The position numbers and the translations under genes were made by a program. DNA of 64,000 bases from Daphnia carinata (lineage: Eukaryota > Arthropoda > Branchiopoda > Diplostraca > Daphniidae). Numbering within the stretch: position 1 is the stretch's first letter; the number at the start of each line of letters is the position of its first letter. A model generated the notes under the pieces. The model was not told where the DNA came from and did not search any database. It saw only the letters and a list, made by a program, of their open reading frames with translations. The stretch spans positions 2,294,001 through 2,358,000 of the forward strand of contig NC_081335.1 of assembly GCF_022539665.2 (NCBI RefSeq), written 5' to 3'. Of the stretch, positions 23,601 through 35,800 are shown piece by piece.

Positions 23601-26600
23601 TGGACCACTGCATACGGTGGGGTAGCACAACGTTTCATTCACAATCAATGAACAACGAAAGCAACTACAAATAACAATAAAACGAAAACCCGATGCCCTA
23701 GATGTGTGACGTCGATTGCGTGTCCGCGCCTGTTTTGTTTTTAAGATTTTTTCAAAAAGTGGGGCGCCATTTTCATGGAGGGATTGAGAGAGAGTGGAGG
23801 GGAAGACTGTTCTTTTTTTACCCATAGAGTCGCCGTGAACGACGTGGTCGTCATCGACCAGCCAGGCGTCGACGGTGACAAAGTCGGCGATAAAACTGGG
23901 CACGCTGCATTTGAGCACGGCGCTATTCCCGCGGATGACGTGCTCCAGGTTGACGTCCGTCTGGTACGTTTGGTGCACCACTAATTTATCGTGATTGATC
24001 ATTAAAACACAAAAATTCATCAAAAAGAAAATCATTGATTGCGTATTATTCCGAGCTCCATTCCCCGATTGATCACACCTGTGTTTAAGGAGGGTGGAAG
24101 AGGTGGATGTAAAATGAGGGATTGTTTCGTTTGAAAAAAAAAAAAGGTGGGAGGTACCATAGCGTTCGGAATGGATCACGGTGGTTCCGTCGTCAATCAT
24201 CCACGAATCAACTTGGAGATGGTCGGCCATGAATGAAGGGAATTGGCATTTGAGAATGGCGCTGTTGCCGCGGATGACGTACTCTTTGTTGGCATCCGTG
24301 TCGTACTCCTGACTCACGACTGCCGTGAACAGGTAATTGAAACAATCATTTCCCGCGCAGTACGTTTAAAGCTACATTTTTAGTCATCGTGACCAAGTCG
24401 CACACATTTATCAAGTTGATTTCGATCTGCCAAGCTCGATCCCGATTTAGACCTATTGCTGGGGAAGGGGGGCGGAGGGAGGGCATTGATAGGTGAAAGC
24501 CATTTAAGCAGAACAGGTACCATAGAGTTCAGAATGGGTGACGACCGTTCCGTCGTCAATCATCCACGAATCAACTTGGAGATGGTCGGCCATGAATGAA
24601 GGGAATTGGCATTTGAGAATGGCGCTGTTGCCGCGGATGACGTACTCTTTGTTGACGTCCGTCTCGTATTCTTGACTGACGACTGCGATGTGGACAGGTA
24701 ATTGAATCAACAATCATTATCCAAAAAATGGCAAAAAAAATGACGCAAGACGAGGCTTCAAAGATGATCCTGTAGCCATTTTTTCTGTCTCTCTCTCCTC
24801 CTCGTCACCAGTAAGGGGACATTAGGGAAAAGTGAGGAGTGAAATTTGATACCCCAGTCGGACGTTGAAGAGATGATGTGGTCGTCGACGAGCCAGTGGT
24901 CAACGTGGACCGTGTCGGCCACGAAAGACGGAATGTGACAGCGGAGAACGGCCGCGTTGCCCAGGATCACGTGATCCTCCGAGACGTACGTCGAGTACGA
25001 TTGCAAAACAACTAACCATCGATTTCTTTTTCTTTATAAATTCTTTAATTATAGCCTTCTCGGGAAACCCGCCCTTTGTTACGTAAATCCCAGTGATTGC
25101 TTAACATTTTACAAAGCCAATTTCGAAATGGGGGCCATTTTTTGTACTTCAAATTCAAGTAGGTAATGAAAAAAAAAACTTGTGGCAGTTGTCAAAACTT
25201 ATTGCTCAATTTTTAAACGGGAAGCCTCTTTCGTCTTCAAGAACGGGAAGCAATCGATTAAAATGAACGATCAACGGAAATGGCACCCGATTCGATATCG
25301 ACCACAGAAAAGAAGGGAAAAGAATAACGAGAGCCTCTTTGGAAAGGATGGGAAAATGATTACCGGCTCGGACGTGGATGTCTCGAGAGACGATAGATCC
25401 GGCTGGATTGCGGGCCACGCATCGGTAGAATTGGGCGTGCACCTCCTGTTTGTAGTCCTCGGCGCGGAACGGCGGGAAAACCAAACTTCCCGACGTTTGA
25501 ACCTACTGTACACAAATTGAGTCACTTGTCATTTTATACAAGATTTCTTTGTTATAAGATTAACAAAAAAAAAAAGATTAAAAACATCACACACAAAAAA
25601 TTCACGAGATCAAAGGTCGATAACTCTCCAAGTGTCGGGTACGAAACAAAAGAAAGCTGAAAAGTTTCATTTCTTTCACAAAAAAAAACACGTCAGAAGA
25701 TTTACGGCGTGCGTGTCACGGACTATTCATCATGTTAATATCCACGGGGCTGGAGGAAAACGTCAAAACAACTTTTACGGGCAAGAGGCACAGCAAAGGT
25801 GGTGAGAATGCGGGAGAACTCGACAAAGCATTTTATGTGTGTTCAAAAGAATACAACGTCGTAGTTTCCACGTCTATTTTTCTTGTCTTAAAATACAGTT
25901 GTTTTCTATTATTTACCTGTCTGAGACCGGGTACATCCGTGACGGGGCTGCCATCGGCTTTAATCCAGAGGATCTCCGGGCGAGGATTGCCGGTGGCGGC
26001 GCATTCGACGACCGTGCCCGTCGTGTTGGAAAAGTCGATCCGGTTGGCCGGCTCCTTCAGGAAAACAGGGCCGGACAGAGAGGACGAACTGGCCGCCGCC
26101 GTGGCGGAACCGTCGCCAACACACGCACCTATCAATCAAAATAATTGATGAAATTATTATTATTATTGTATGTCATCATCATTATATGGCGATTTTCTAA
26201 TTTAAGAATAATAGTACTAAAACATTTGAACTGGAAACTCATTTAAAACAAATAAAAATATTGTTGATAGAAAATATCCATCACAGGAAATGGCAACATT
26301 GCTTTGTCCTCCTTTGTTTTCCTGTTTAAATTGCTTAAAAAAACCCAGAAACAACAGAAATTTGATAAGAATTCTCGAACAGGCGACTTAAAAATTTAGC
26401 TCAACGGTCAAAATGGATAATGCGTGCCCCCCTTTTTTTTAGTTGAAATTAAAAAATAAAACCGGTCAGATGCCAGACGCGCTCGTTGTTGTCCTTTTAA
26501 ACAGTTGCAGCTGCTCAGTGACGGCCTTGCCAGTCTTTTTTTTTTCCAAACGGCAGATGTTGAGCAGAAAACAACAGGGATAGTAGAGAAGACCCGACGG

Positions 26601-29600
26601 GGGAGCGAGAACTGAAAATCTACCTTATCAAGTTACAACCACCGAAAGATTCGAAGAACCCGCGGCTGCTGCGCTGCTTCCAAGAAAAATACAGCGTGGC
26701 AACCACCTGCTAGACTCTTGAGGGTGGCGTGTATACAAGACAATAGAAAAAATCGGAGAAAATAACCCAACCACGGTGTCTAACCCCTCGCGCCCTACCA
26801 CCCCTAAAAAAAAAGATGAGGGTTTCGATTGTGGAGGACTCTTTTTTTAACGGCGTCTTAACTCTACAGCGTAGGGTGAAAAAAAAGAACTCTCGACCGC
26901 ACTCACAGCCATCATGATTTATACCTGCCATTTCCGGCGGCCAGGATGAGGGGAGGAAAAATGGATGTAGACGAGAAAAAAATATATAGTAAACTAACAA
27001 ACAAAATGGTAAGTTTCATTTTGTTGAAGAGGGGGACCTAGACGCGTCGTCCTTCGGTTGGGTTGCCACTAACCGACTGTAAGATCCAAGAAAACCCGCA
27101 TTTGTTGGGAATAATTCACAAGAAAAAAACAAAAAAAAAACAAATGATTACACACGTGTGTGTGTACCTGTATGTGAAGGACTCTTTACGTGGGCGAAAC
27201 CACAAAGAAAAAGCCTTTTAAATGTTGTTCGTTAACGTCGAGATTTTTTTCTTCGAAAAATATTATTTCAAAAAATTGTTTTTAAAGAGCCTTGGCGGCA
27301 CCGAGTCCGTGCTGGAACAATAGAAAACCACTTCCGCTGAGAAAGAGGGAGAGAGCCTTGGAACCCGTCATACACGCACAAAAAAAGAGCAAAGCAAAAA
27401 AAAAAGGGGTGTCTTTTAATCGATCGATTCACGTTGGCGTGAATAAAGCGCAAGTGCTGCTGTGTAGGTTTACAATTTCAAACGGTAACAAGATACATCG
27501 ATTTGAGAACTGGAAAACTGGATTTAACCAAAGTTCGGGACATCGTTTTACAACGTGTAAAAGGATTGAACACTCCCCATCAAATCTTGGGTTAAGCAAT
27601 TACATGTTTCCCTCCTATTTTTTCAAAAAATAAAATAACAATAACACTGTCAATCTAATCTAATGTGTAGTAATTCTTTTGTTCCTATCGTAAGGCTTCC
27701 ATTTGGTACCGTACGTTTGTTATGGACCGTTGTCTAATCCCCCAATGATATTTCAACGACGATGGACACACACACACATCCGGCTGTTATGGTGTTTGTT
27801 ATCTGGTCGATACAGTCCTGCACCAGATTCCATCAACAACTTGACGCCAGCAATTTCATTCACTTTCCAAACTGTGAGTCATGACCATCCTCAGTCTATA
27901 CTGACGTCATTTTTCACGTGCATAAAGAAATTGCCAGCAAACGTTTTTCTGGGAGGGGATCTACAGCATAGAATGTAGTAAAAAAGAAGTCTAGTTCTGT
28001 CCCATCGATCGGGAACCTTATAGCCCAGAACAGGAAAGAGCGGGAGAGAGAGAGAGCACGGAAAATACAAAAGGAGAAAGAGAGGAGAAAGAGGGAGCCG
28101 GAGCGTGTTACGGCCCCTCCTTCAACTCCGCCTTTGGGGTAGTATAGAGAGGGGAGAGACCCCAGGATCAATAGTCCCTGCTGCAGCTGATTCATCTCAT
28201 CACCCCCCCCTCAGTTTTCCCCCCCTACACAACCATTCCACCTCTACACTTTTGCATTCTGTCCAATTCGGCTATTCGTATTCATCGAAGCTTTTAAGCA
28301 ACACGAGTTTTTTTTCTCTTTAAATAGGACATTTCAATTCAATCCTACAGATTTCCCTTTTTTTTTTTGGTGGATATTTTTCTCGTTTCAGGGACATTGA
28401 CGAGTGGATAAGTGGAGCGACCGAGTAAACATCTTCTGGGTGTGACTTTCAACTTGACATAAAATAAACCTTTGCGTCTCTATTTGCTAACACGAACAAC
28501 AGTTAATAAAAATTCGTTTGGAAAATGTTGACGAGTTGGGAAGGAATCGACGCTGTTCAAAGCCGGAAACCACGACTAATTTTTCCCTTCGAGTTCAAGG
28601 CTTCGAGCTATTACAGACAGCCGAAATAACATCAATTTAGGGAAGTAGTAAACTAGGTCATTGGCACCCGATGAGAACTTTCCCACACGACAAGCAACTG
28701 AACACTATCGAACACGATGTTTTTGTCAAGTTCCAGAGGCTTTTCTTTTTTGTCACACCTGAACCGTCGAACGGAATTCTGTGCCGAGAAAAAGACATCC
28801 ATCACACAACGACATCTGCCTGTAGTCGAAATACTTTGAAAACCATCGTTCATTTAACCCTCTGGAATGTAAAGTGAAAATTCAGAAAAAGTGTGAGCAG
28901 GAATTTTTGACGTCTAAAAACGGGAATGCTTTTTTTTTTGGTACAGAAAACTATTTCCTCTTAAACAAAGACGTGGCCACGAGTGCGGAAATGTGTACCA
29001 TCCGGTCTGAACGAAAGCTTCAAGCACGTTCTAATTAGACGGAACACAGCTGCGGCAAGAACCGCAGGTTTGCCTTTTTATTAGGCAAACAACAGCGGCA
29101 ACAATCGCAATAACAAGGACGACAATCGTCATTTGTTATTCTGATTCTACGGTAAGTAGACGGAAAACAAAGGTGGGGAGGGTATCTTCGCAAATGATCG
29201 GAAGTCGATATATCACGACAAAAGGTCGAGACAGGTGGCAGATCAAGACTCGAATAAAAAAAATTGTGACACGATCGTCGATACTAAAAAAATAAAAGAA
29301 GGGGATAAGCTGGTAATTGAGAAAAAAAAATTGGCTTCAAGAAATGGCTGATTTTTGGGCTGGCCAGGAGGAAAATTACGTTAGCAACAATGTCGGATAA
29401 AGAGATGAAGATATCAGTTTAAGTGTCAAAACAAAAGGGAGAGGCCATGCGGGAAAGAGTAACCAAGATCCGACAACGATACGGTATCGATCGGTTCATC
29501 TACAAAAAAAAAGAAGAATGTCTTTTGACAAATCCTCTTGGTGAGTGGATGCGCGCGCACGCGGAAGTTATGAAGATTCGATGAGGGACACACACACACG

Positions 29601-30153
29601 CGCGTGAGTACCGCACTACTTATTTACTACCGTGTCCGAGAGGATATTTTCATTTCCTCTCTTTCATCGGACGAAAGGAGGCTTTTTTTTTCAAAATTAG
29701 TTGAAGGCCAAAAAATGGGAGGGCAGACTCTTTTGATTGAATATATACGTGCCTCCCTCTCTTACGGCTCTTCAACTTCGCCCATTTCATAGCCGTTGAA
29801 GTGAAATTCAGCGATTTCAGTTTTTTTTATTTCCTGCTTTTCTATCGCCGTGAAACGACATTTCGACAGTCGAATAGTGGGCCTGACACAAAGTCTGAAC
29901 ATGTGGGCAAGAAAGTTAATGATGCTGTTGAATCATCGTCTGACATTTGACAGATGAGGGTGCGATGGCTACACACGTGGGAAGATTTTCTTTTTTACCC
30001 AGTTCCGTTCACGTAATAACGAAGTCTTTGAAGTTTTAGACGGAAAAAAGAAACGAAACGATAGAACAGGGTGAAATTACCGGAAAAGATTGCGAGAATT
30101 GCCAGGAAGAAAAGGGAGAAACGATGGGATGCTGAGCGTCGATTGGCCGCCAT
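250..30153 (-). CDS. Dscam: Down syndrome cell adhesion molecule (Dscam), hypervariable arthropod type
   Basis: Single-pass immunoglobulin-superfamily receptor used in arthropod neuronal self-recognition and implicated in immunity. Constant exons, 5' to 3': 30081-30153 (start, signal peptide), 25917-26128, 25364-25502, [exon 4], 21892-22041, [exon 6], 15505-15686, 15160-15414, 14944-15088, 14460-14884, [exon 11], 6265-6384, 6023-6193, 5808-5955, 5603-5751, 5244-5543, 4956-5175, 4645-4886, 4420-4575, 4232-4359, 3742-4168, 3442-3673, 3200-3376, 2971-3137, 2532-2693 (membrane), 2308-2463, 1790-1921, 1362-1522, 877-1294, 520-586, 250-310 (stop). All introns are GT-AG and every phase joins. With typical variants the total is 5946 nt, or 1981 residues. 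Domain order is Ig1-Ig9, FNIII1-4, Ig10, FNIII5-6, membrane, tail. Exon 4 encodes half of Ig2, exon 6 half of Ig3, exon 11 all of Ig7. The start codon has a GCCATGG context. Only one membrane exon is visible, unlike the two of Drosophila Dscam1. Confidence 0.96.
6741..6756 (-). promoter_or_regulatory. Putative exon-11 docking site (RNA pairing element)
   Basis: The plus strand reads ggacgctccgcg here, in the constant intron between the last exon-11 variant (6904-7182) and exon 12. It is the reverse complement of a repeat found in most introns between exon-11 variants, with core gcaggagcgtcc or gcggagcg. Copies on the plus strand lie near 7238, 8040, 8482, 8929, 9394, 9823, 10226, 10651, 11075, 11921, 12353, 13024, 13421 and 13841. 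A downstream docking site paired with one selector per variant is the arrangement reported for the Drosophila exon-9 array, as I recall. The complementarity is seen directly; the function is inferred. Confidence 0.7.
12765..12835 (+). tRNA. tRNA-Gly (anticodon CCC)
   Basis: The 71-nt sequence folds as a complete cloverleaf. It has a perfect 7-bp acceptor stem (GCATCGA/TCGATGC), a D-arm, a 5-bp anticodon stem (CGCGC/GCGCG) around the loop CTCCCAC, a 5-bp T-stem around TTCGATT, and discriminator A. Box A and box B are intact. It lies on the opposite strand to Dscam, inside the intron between exon-11 variants 11.4 and 11.3. Confidence 0.95.
12840..12845 (+). terminator. RNA polymerase III terminator of tRNA-Gly
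   Basis: A run of six T begins five bases after the tRNA 3' end, the usual signal for polymerase III release. Confidence 0.8.
15849..15860 (+). repeat. G12 homopolymer beside exon 6.24
   Basis: Twelve G on the plus strand. In the Dscam pre-mRNA this is a C12 tract beginning about nine bases inside the intron after the 5' splice site of the last exon-6 variant. Confidence 0.9.
15870..21454 (-). repeat. Dscam: Dscam exon-6 array: 24 mutually exclusive exons (N-terminal half of Ig3)
   Basis: Twenty-four exons from the 5' end: 21331-21454, 21107-21230, 20647-20770, 20403-20526, 20184-20301, 19957-20080, 19726-19852, 19517-19640, 19290-19413, 19054-19177, 18830-18953, 18580-18700, 18365-18488, 18174-18294, 17936-18059, 17737-17860, 17567-17690, 17382-17505, 17206-17329, 16984-17107, 16827-16950, 16435-16555, 16261-16384, 15870-15999. 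Lengths are 118-130 nt, always 1 modulo 3, so each keeps phase between exon 5 and exon 7. The first codon is completed to Glu-Pro, followed by a conserved x-P-R motif, a Cys-x-x-Q core and a P-x-P-x-x-R end. I translated several and saw no stop. Variant 6.1 lacks the cysteine. Confidence 0.95.
20562..20601 (+). repeat. T40 homopolymer in the exon-6 array
   Basis: Forty uninterrupted T between variants 20403-20526 and 20647-20770. In pre-mRNA sense it is an A40 tract. It is a likely length-polymorphic site or assembly-sensitive position. Confidence 0.9.
21706..21745 (-). promoter_or_regulatory. Putative exon-6 docking site (RNA pairing element)
   Basis: Lies in the constant intron between exon 5 and exon 6.1, the position of the Drosophila exon-6 docking site. 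The plus strand core, tatcccaacattcaggcagt (21715-21734), is complementary to a repeat (tgcctgaatgtt) that recurs upstream of many exon-6 variants. Clear copies on the plus strand are near 16621, 16761, 17168, 18151, 18338, 18552, 18783, 19026 and 19249; weaker ones are near 19689, 19923, 20149 and 20613. Several tightly packed variants (16827-17936) have no room for one. The function is inferred from the match to the known docking-selector model. Confidence 0.75.
22592..25011 (-). repeat. Dscam: Dscam exon-4 array: 8 mutually exclusive exons (N-terminal half of Ig2)
   Basis: Eight tandem exons, numbered from the 5' end of the gene: 4.1 24853-25011, 4.2 24521-24682, 4.3 24158-24319, 4.4 23822-23980, 4.5 23437-23607, 4.6 23132-23296, 4.7 22801-22959, 4.8 22592-22750. 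All are multiples of three (159-171 nt) and enter and leave in phase 1, so any one joins exon 3 to exon 5. Each starts with a V-V/W-x-Q motif, carries a G-N-(S/A)-A/G-x-L-(K/R)-C strand with the Ig2 cysteine, and then a conserved P-S-(F/Y) turn. Variants 4.2 and 4.3 are nearly identical. The 4.7-4.8 intron is only 50 nt. Confidence 0.95.
26129..30080 (-). other. Dscam intron 1 (no gene seen)
   Basis: About 4 kb between the signal-peptide exon and exon 2, the longest Dscam intron here. It is AT-rich with A/T homopolymers, short CA runs (near 27770 and 29590) and no supported exon on either strand. Confidence 0.7.
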
Positions 30154-30209
30154 GGCGACGGACGAATTTCTTGACGTCGGCGTCGAAACCCGGAGGGAAA
30201 ACGAAATTC
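30154..30209 (-). promoter_or_regulatory. Dscam 5' leader joined to an upstream non-coding exon
   Basis: Upstream of the Dscam ATG the minus strand reads a T-rich tract ending tttatttag, then gaatttcg. This is a good 3' splice site at 30210-30211. It implies a separate non-coding first exon, with the promoter at higher coordinates. I could not place that exon. Confidence 0.45.
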
Positions 30210-30211
30210 CT

Positions 30212-32895
30212 AAATAAAACACATAACAATAGATGTTGCACTATTTTTCATTTGAAAACAGAAAGACGAAGTCTTCCTTCTTCCACCGAATGAATAACGT
30301 TTTCGGTCAAACCCGAAAGAGAAAGAGAGAAACTCGGAACACTCAACACACACAAGAGAAACACACAACAAAAAAAAGAGAAAAAAAAACACTCACACAC
30401 TCACACACACACGAGACAGACACCAGGAGCAGCACGACTTCACTGGTACACAAGAATGGTTAATTCAACAAAGTAACACACGCAGACACTGAGAAACACT
30501 TTTTTCGATAAAGAATATCGAAGAGGTTGACGAGGAGCTTTTGGTGATGGTTTCCCAGCACCAGATGCTAGCAAAAACAAAGTTTTGTATCCAAATTGGT
30601 GCAGGCAGAAAGAGAAATAGGAAAAGAGTCCAAATATCCAAAAGAGTTGACGAGAAGAACAGACGGAGGTCTTGTCCACTGGGTGTCAGCAAACTGTCTG
30701 ACTATAAACAGCAGCCGAAAGAAAGCAGGGGAAGAGTAACACGCTGTAAACTACCCTATCCGACATGCTAAAACGGGTGCGGTAAAACCTCTATCATACA
30801 GCAAATTTTCATCGCGCTTTTATCTTGGCTTGAAATTCAAATTGACGTTCAAGCACCTATCTGCCATCTACTAGTCATTTTGGATATTGAACGTTGAGGA
30901 TCCACCAAGTTTTGAAACAAACACGAACACAAAGAAATTGTTTACTACCCTAATTGCTACCTTAAACAATAAACACACGAGCAGGATTTATAAATCAAAT
31001 GGCTACTAAATAAACCTTTGTTTTATAGTTCTGTGGGTGTCTTTGTTTTTGTATTGTTTCGGGGGGAGATGATGGATGGCTGTTTTTAATTCTGATTGAA
31101 CCGAGAAAAAATTAAGGGGGAGCTTTGATTACCTTAATTCAGTATTACCCTATCTTATGATATCTCTACAAAAGGAAAGAGATATCATGAAATACCTTGC
31201 TACAAAAAAAGCGTTTAATCTTGTTAATTTTGTGACTAAGGATTTATTTTTGTCAAATGTGCACAGGCCTTTACCAGGTTGACTAGAACAAATGGTGAGA
31301 TTGATGTGACTTAACGGTAGAGGGTGCCTATATATAAAATTTAAAAAATGAGGGCTGTAGATATGGACACAGTTTCGTATTTTGGCAGACAAACTGACGT
31401 GTCGGAGCTTGTAACTTACAGATGGAATAAGAGAAATCAATAAAAGCTTTCATATCTCAGAACGAAACGTCGTAGACCTGTCAGTAGCGCTGGCGAATGG
31501 CATCATGCACTGTCAATAATACAATGTCGGTTTGAAAAGAAAACGATCACAACCCAAATTTTTGGACAGAGTTTAATTCAATCAAATTCCCTCTACGTAA
31601 ACTTCTTGCAAGAATGTTAAGGACCGAAACGTAAATACAAAGTTGTCGTAGTTTTTGTAGCAGGGGCACTGTTTACGTAACATACACAGTATGCTTTGTA
31701 ATGATTTACACATGGCCGTTTCAAACGCCAGCCTCTATTTCGTACGCCCAATGGATCAGAGACCCTCCCTCTAGGACAAACTGCATTCGCTGCATTGGCC
31801 ATAAGCAAGGCTGTGTACATGTTGAGAACCCAAACGCTTAATCAGGGAAGCCATTTTGTTTAAGGGGTTTTGCTGACAAGTTGTTCTTCATTCATTGATA
31901 TCTTTCTTTTCTCTCAAAAACGACGATAACGACAAACAATAGTTCACGATGAAAAAAGGTTTCAAAGAGCGTTGAGTGAGGCCAACGAAACTTGGCAGTA
32001 TTTTTCACATTTTTGGCCGAATTTCAAGAGAGGCGTGGCCTTCTTAACGTTTTTTGTAGGCCTAGGGTCAATCTATTCCAATCTATTCAAGTTACTCAGT
32101 GGCCTAGAACTGCACGTGACGTGGGCCTCACACAAGACGACTCAATCATCAATTTTCTCGTTTACATCTTTCCAAAAAAAAAGCTTAACCTCTAAATTTT
32201 CAACAAAAAAACTAACCTGCAGTGATAGTTCACTTTGAAACCGTAGTCGTTTGAATGGGCTGTTCGTCTTCTGATGAACTTCATCCGGTTGATCGCCATC
32301 CAGGTGTTGGGGAGTCAAAGCAGCTTTTGCCTCTAATACTGTGCCAAACAGATATTTCCTGCATTCCTGGAGACCAACAACGCGTGTCAGATGAATTAGT
32401 ATGTTGATCGAATGATGAGATTTGAGCGACGAAGGATAACGAGTACCGCACAGCCTCGACACATTACTTCAACTATCGAAAAAATTATGGCGCCACCACG
32501 TTGAGGATGACGTTGTCAATTTTCCAAATTAGGCATAATGGCTGTGAGGCCTTGCCAAATTTACAATAAATGAAAATAAAAATACTGAAATAAATTTTTA
32601 AAAATTTATTTTCAACATTTTTTTTCGGGTGGACAATGTGTACATAGAAAACTATGCTCGATATAGATATTCTGAAATATTTAACCAACAAATTTTTTTG
32701 ATATTACACCTATGAAAAATTGTACAGATGGCATAGGTAAACACATTAAGCAGTTACGCACCTAATAGTTACATCGCCTCGATCATAAGTATTTGATGCC
32801 GATTTAATGATTTTGTTTCCGTGAGCTAATCGTGATCAAAAAACATTATTCCTGAACGTAATCCATTGTTTTAACAGCCTAGACTTTTCCTTTCC
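30212..32895. other. Intergenic region between Dscam start and POMGNT1 stop
   Basis: No gene with support. It should contain the Dscam promoter and leader exon and the 3' UTR of the POMGNT1-like gene. A 106-codon open frame at 32142-32462 (minus) begins with GTG and has no ATG, so I do not call it. Confidence 0.5.
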
Positions 32896-35800
32896 TTAAT
32901 TGGTTTTACGAGTCGTAACTGCCGGGTGTAATTCCATCGGGTTCAGCGTGGTCGGTTTAAATTTCCTATGAATCCAAACATAATTTCAAAATTATCTTTA
33001 AATATTAAAAGGATATTAGCTATCACGGTGATACTCACGAATAGGGAGAGAACGGAACACCGACGACCACTATTGAATTGTTTTTCAAATAGAATCGCCA
33101 TAGACCTTTGTGTGATCCTCTTGCATCCAAATCCCAAATCTTGAAGCACTTTATGCGTTTTTAAAATGGAAAAAAAACCATCAGTTTTTGAAGACGGATT
33201 AAGCACGCATTGGTTCGTGGCTCTTGAATAATATTGTGCATATAAATAATTACCTTGGCGATTTGCAACCAGGTGACGGTGTCCCGAGCGTGCTCCATTT
33301 TCATATACATCACAAACGTCTCACCCTTAATTTCAAAAAAAATATTGTTTAAAAAAAAAAAAACGTTTGCAATGGGAAAAAATATCAAGTCTATTAAAGA
33401 CAAACGCAAGCGTACCGCGACGTTGGGAATGAAAGATTCTTCGCAAGGTGAAATGGTGTGATCAAGCAGTGTTGCATTGGACACGGCCGTTTCGATGACA
33501 CGCTCGTAATTAATAGCCTTCATGCTTGACACAACGTTGATGGAAGCGAGAATGATATTGCTTTATATTACAACTGACTTTGCGCTAAACTTACTTCTCG
33601 ATGTCGTGCAGTTGAACGTCCGCTAAATTATTGAGCGCCCTTTTTCGGAAATAAGTATCTTGGAAAAAGGAATTCATGTTTAAGCCGCTGGCACCGAAGT
33701 GATAGGTGCGTGGCACGTCTGGAATCACGCACTCCCTGTCTCGTCGGACGCTTGGCTTCCTCATCCACATATCCCAATCCCACATCTAATTGAAAAGGAA
33801 GAGGACATTCAACTTGAGTTACAAGCATTTTTTTCCACGTAATATACACATGGACAATACTTTATCTTGGGTCGGCCATGCAGGTTCGAGCTCCTCTTTG
33901 AATAGCTTCCTCGACAGCATCCAGCCGAGTCCGGGCATTGTCTCGACTCGGTAGAGCAGCGTCGCATTGACGCTGCTGTGCTGGTAGCCGTGATCGTTCC
34001 AGGCCGACACGCAATAAAGTGTTGGGTCTTCGTCCAACAAATGCACCAGTTGGCTGAAATAACTGTAAATAAAAACAAGCATGGTCAGATGAGCCCAGAG
34101 TAAAGAATTTTTCTTCTCAAACGCACTGGAAGAAATCGGGTGCGACATCCAGATCCTCCTCCACTAAGATGGCGTGACGTGAATCCGGATGCTGTTTAAA
34201 AAGAGTTGATAGAGAAGCTTTATAATGTTGAGAAATGCGAGCGTTCTTGATGCCCAGTGGCTTGTGCTGGATTCCTTTCAAACCGAATAGGCGGACCACT
34301 TGCATGGGCTCTTCGTAATAACCGTCAATAAACACGGTCATCATCTCTTTATTGGCACCACCCGCTCTCAATAGAGATCTCAGCATTCTGCATATCAAAT
34401 AAGAATAGTTATCATACTATTAAACTCAATACATGATCAATTGCGCAATACCTGTACAAATAACGAGGACGGTCGCTGGCAATGATTGCCACAGGAACAT
34501 TACGAATTTGATTACTTGGAATCTGAAAAAAAAAAACAGAATTAGGATTTCTAAGGCTGTTAAATGAAAAGTGTTGTTTGCATTATTCCCACAGCTAAAT
34601 GGATGTTTAATAAAGGGTGGGAGGTTGTCGGCTTATCCGCTATGCCCATATAACACTTTAACGTGAACTTGACCCACTGTAGTTTGTAAAGGTCTACAAT
34701 GAGCTTGACCCACAAGCTACCCCGTTGTAGTGGTATCGTGTGAAACTAAGAGATCGATTGAACAACGTAACCGACGTCATCACGATCGAAGCAAGCATCC
34801 GATAAGAAATGAACGAACATCGGGCATCGAAGGGATGTACGAATAGACGACACATTTCCCTTCGTCCACGATCACATTTGTGATAAATCTAAATCCTATT
34901 GGAGTAAATTCTTTCTATTTAGGAGCTTCTATGATTGGGAATCGATAGTTGGCGAATGGGTTTGACAGTCTCGTTGGCAGTCTTGTTCAAGCTTAATATC
35001 TCATCAGATAAGGGAATGATGAATGTCTACAGCTGTAGCAAGTGTACGTTAGTTCAGTTATTATCTACCGGAGACGGCTGAAAAGTGATGGGGGTAGGTT
35101 GGTGACAATCACAGACGCTTCCGTAGCCTTCGACTCGGCTGCAGAATTCCCGACGGCGTTGATTTTCTTCCGTGTCAGGCCATTGGCACTCCTCTTCTAT
35201 CGGTGTCCATGTTAAGCCACGGGATGCCAAGGTTTGTGAAAGGGGTAGATATAAAAGATATTGCTAGTCGATAAGCAACAGAGGAAAAGAGAATATGTTT
35301 AGTGGCAAACCATGTTGGTCAGTCGATAGGCGAACTTTGCAGGTCACCAAAAGCGGCTGGCCCCACGACAGGAAATTGGAGCTTTTACCCAAATGTTCGC
35401 AACACATGCCGCCTCTTCTCGCATCCTCTTTCTGGAAGACGAAGATCCACGTATCTCTCCAGCCCAATATCTGGGAATTCTTCGAGCCGAATCGCTGCAG
35501 GAGGTCCCTGGCCGGCTGCTTCAAATGGAACGAACCTTCGTCCTAGTATTTTAAAAGCCATATTAATGCAAGTACTTTAAAAGGTAAATAATACCATGGA
35601 TTCAATAGATTAAAAATTCAATTGCACAGTTTAAAAAAAAGGGGGGTTCTCCAGTACCTCACTGAATTTCTTTTGTAAATTGAATGAAAATTGGTGGGAT
35701 TACATTTTCATATAATGATAAACCCTTTTTTTTAACTCTGTGCAAGGGATAATGAAGTACTGAGCTACGATAGGCTCTGTTGAGATAAAAAAATCAGTGC

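Noticed and set aside
32142-32462. Open frame on the minus strand between Dscam and POMGNT1, ending at a possible donor
   Set aside because: It starts with GTG, has no ATG, resembles no family, and the only nearby acceptors lead at once to a stop. It could be a leader exon, but nothing supports coding.
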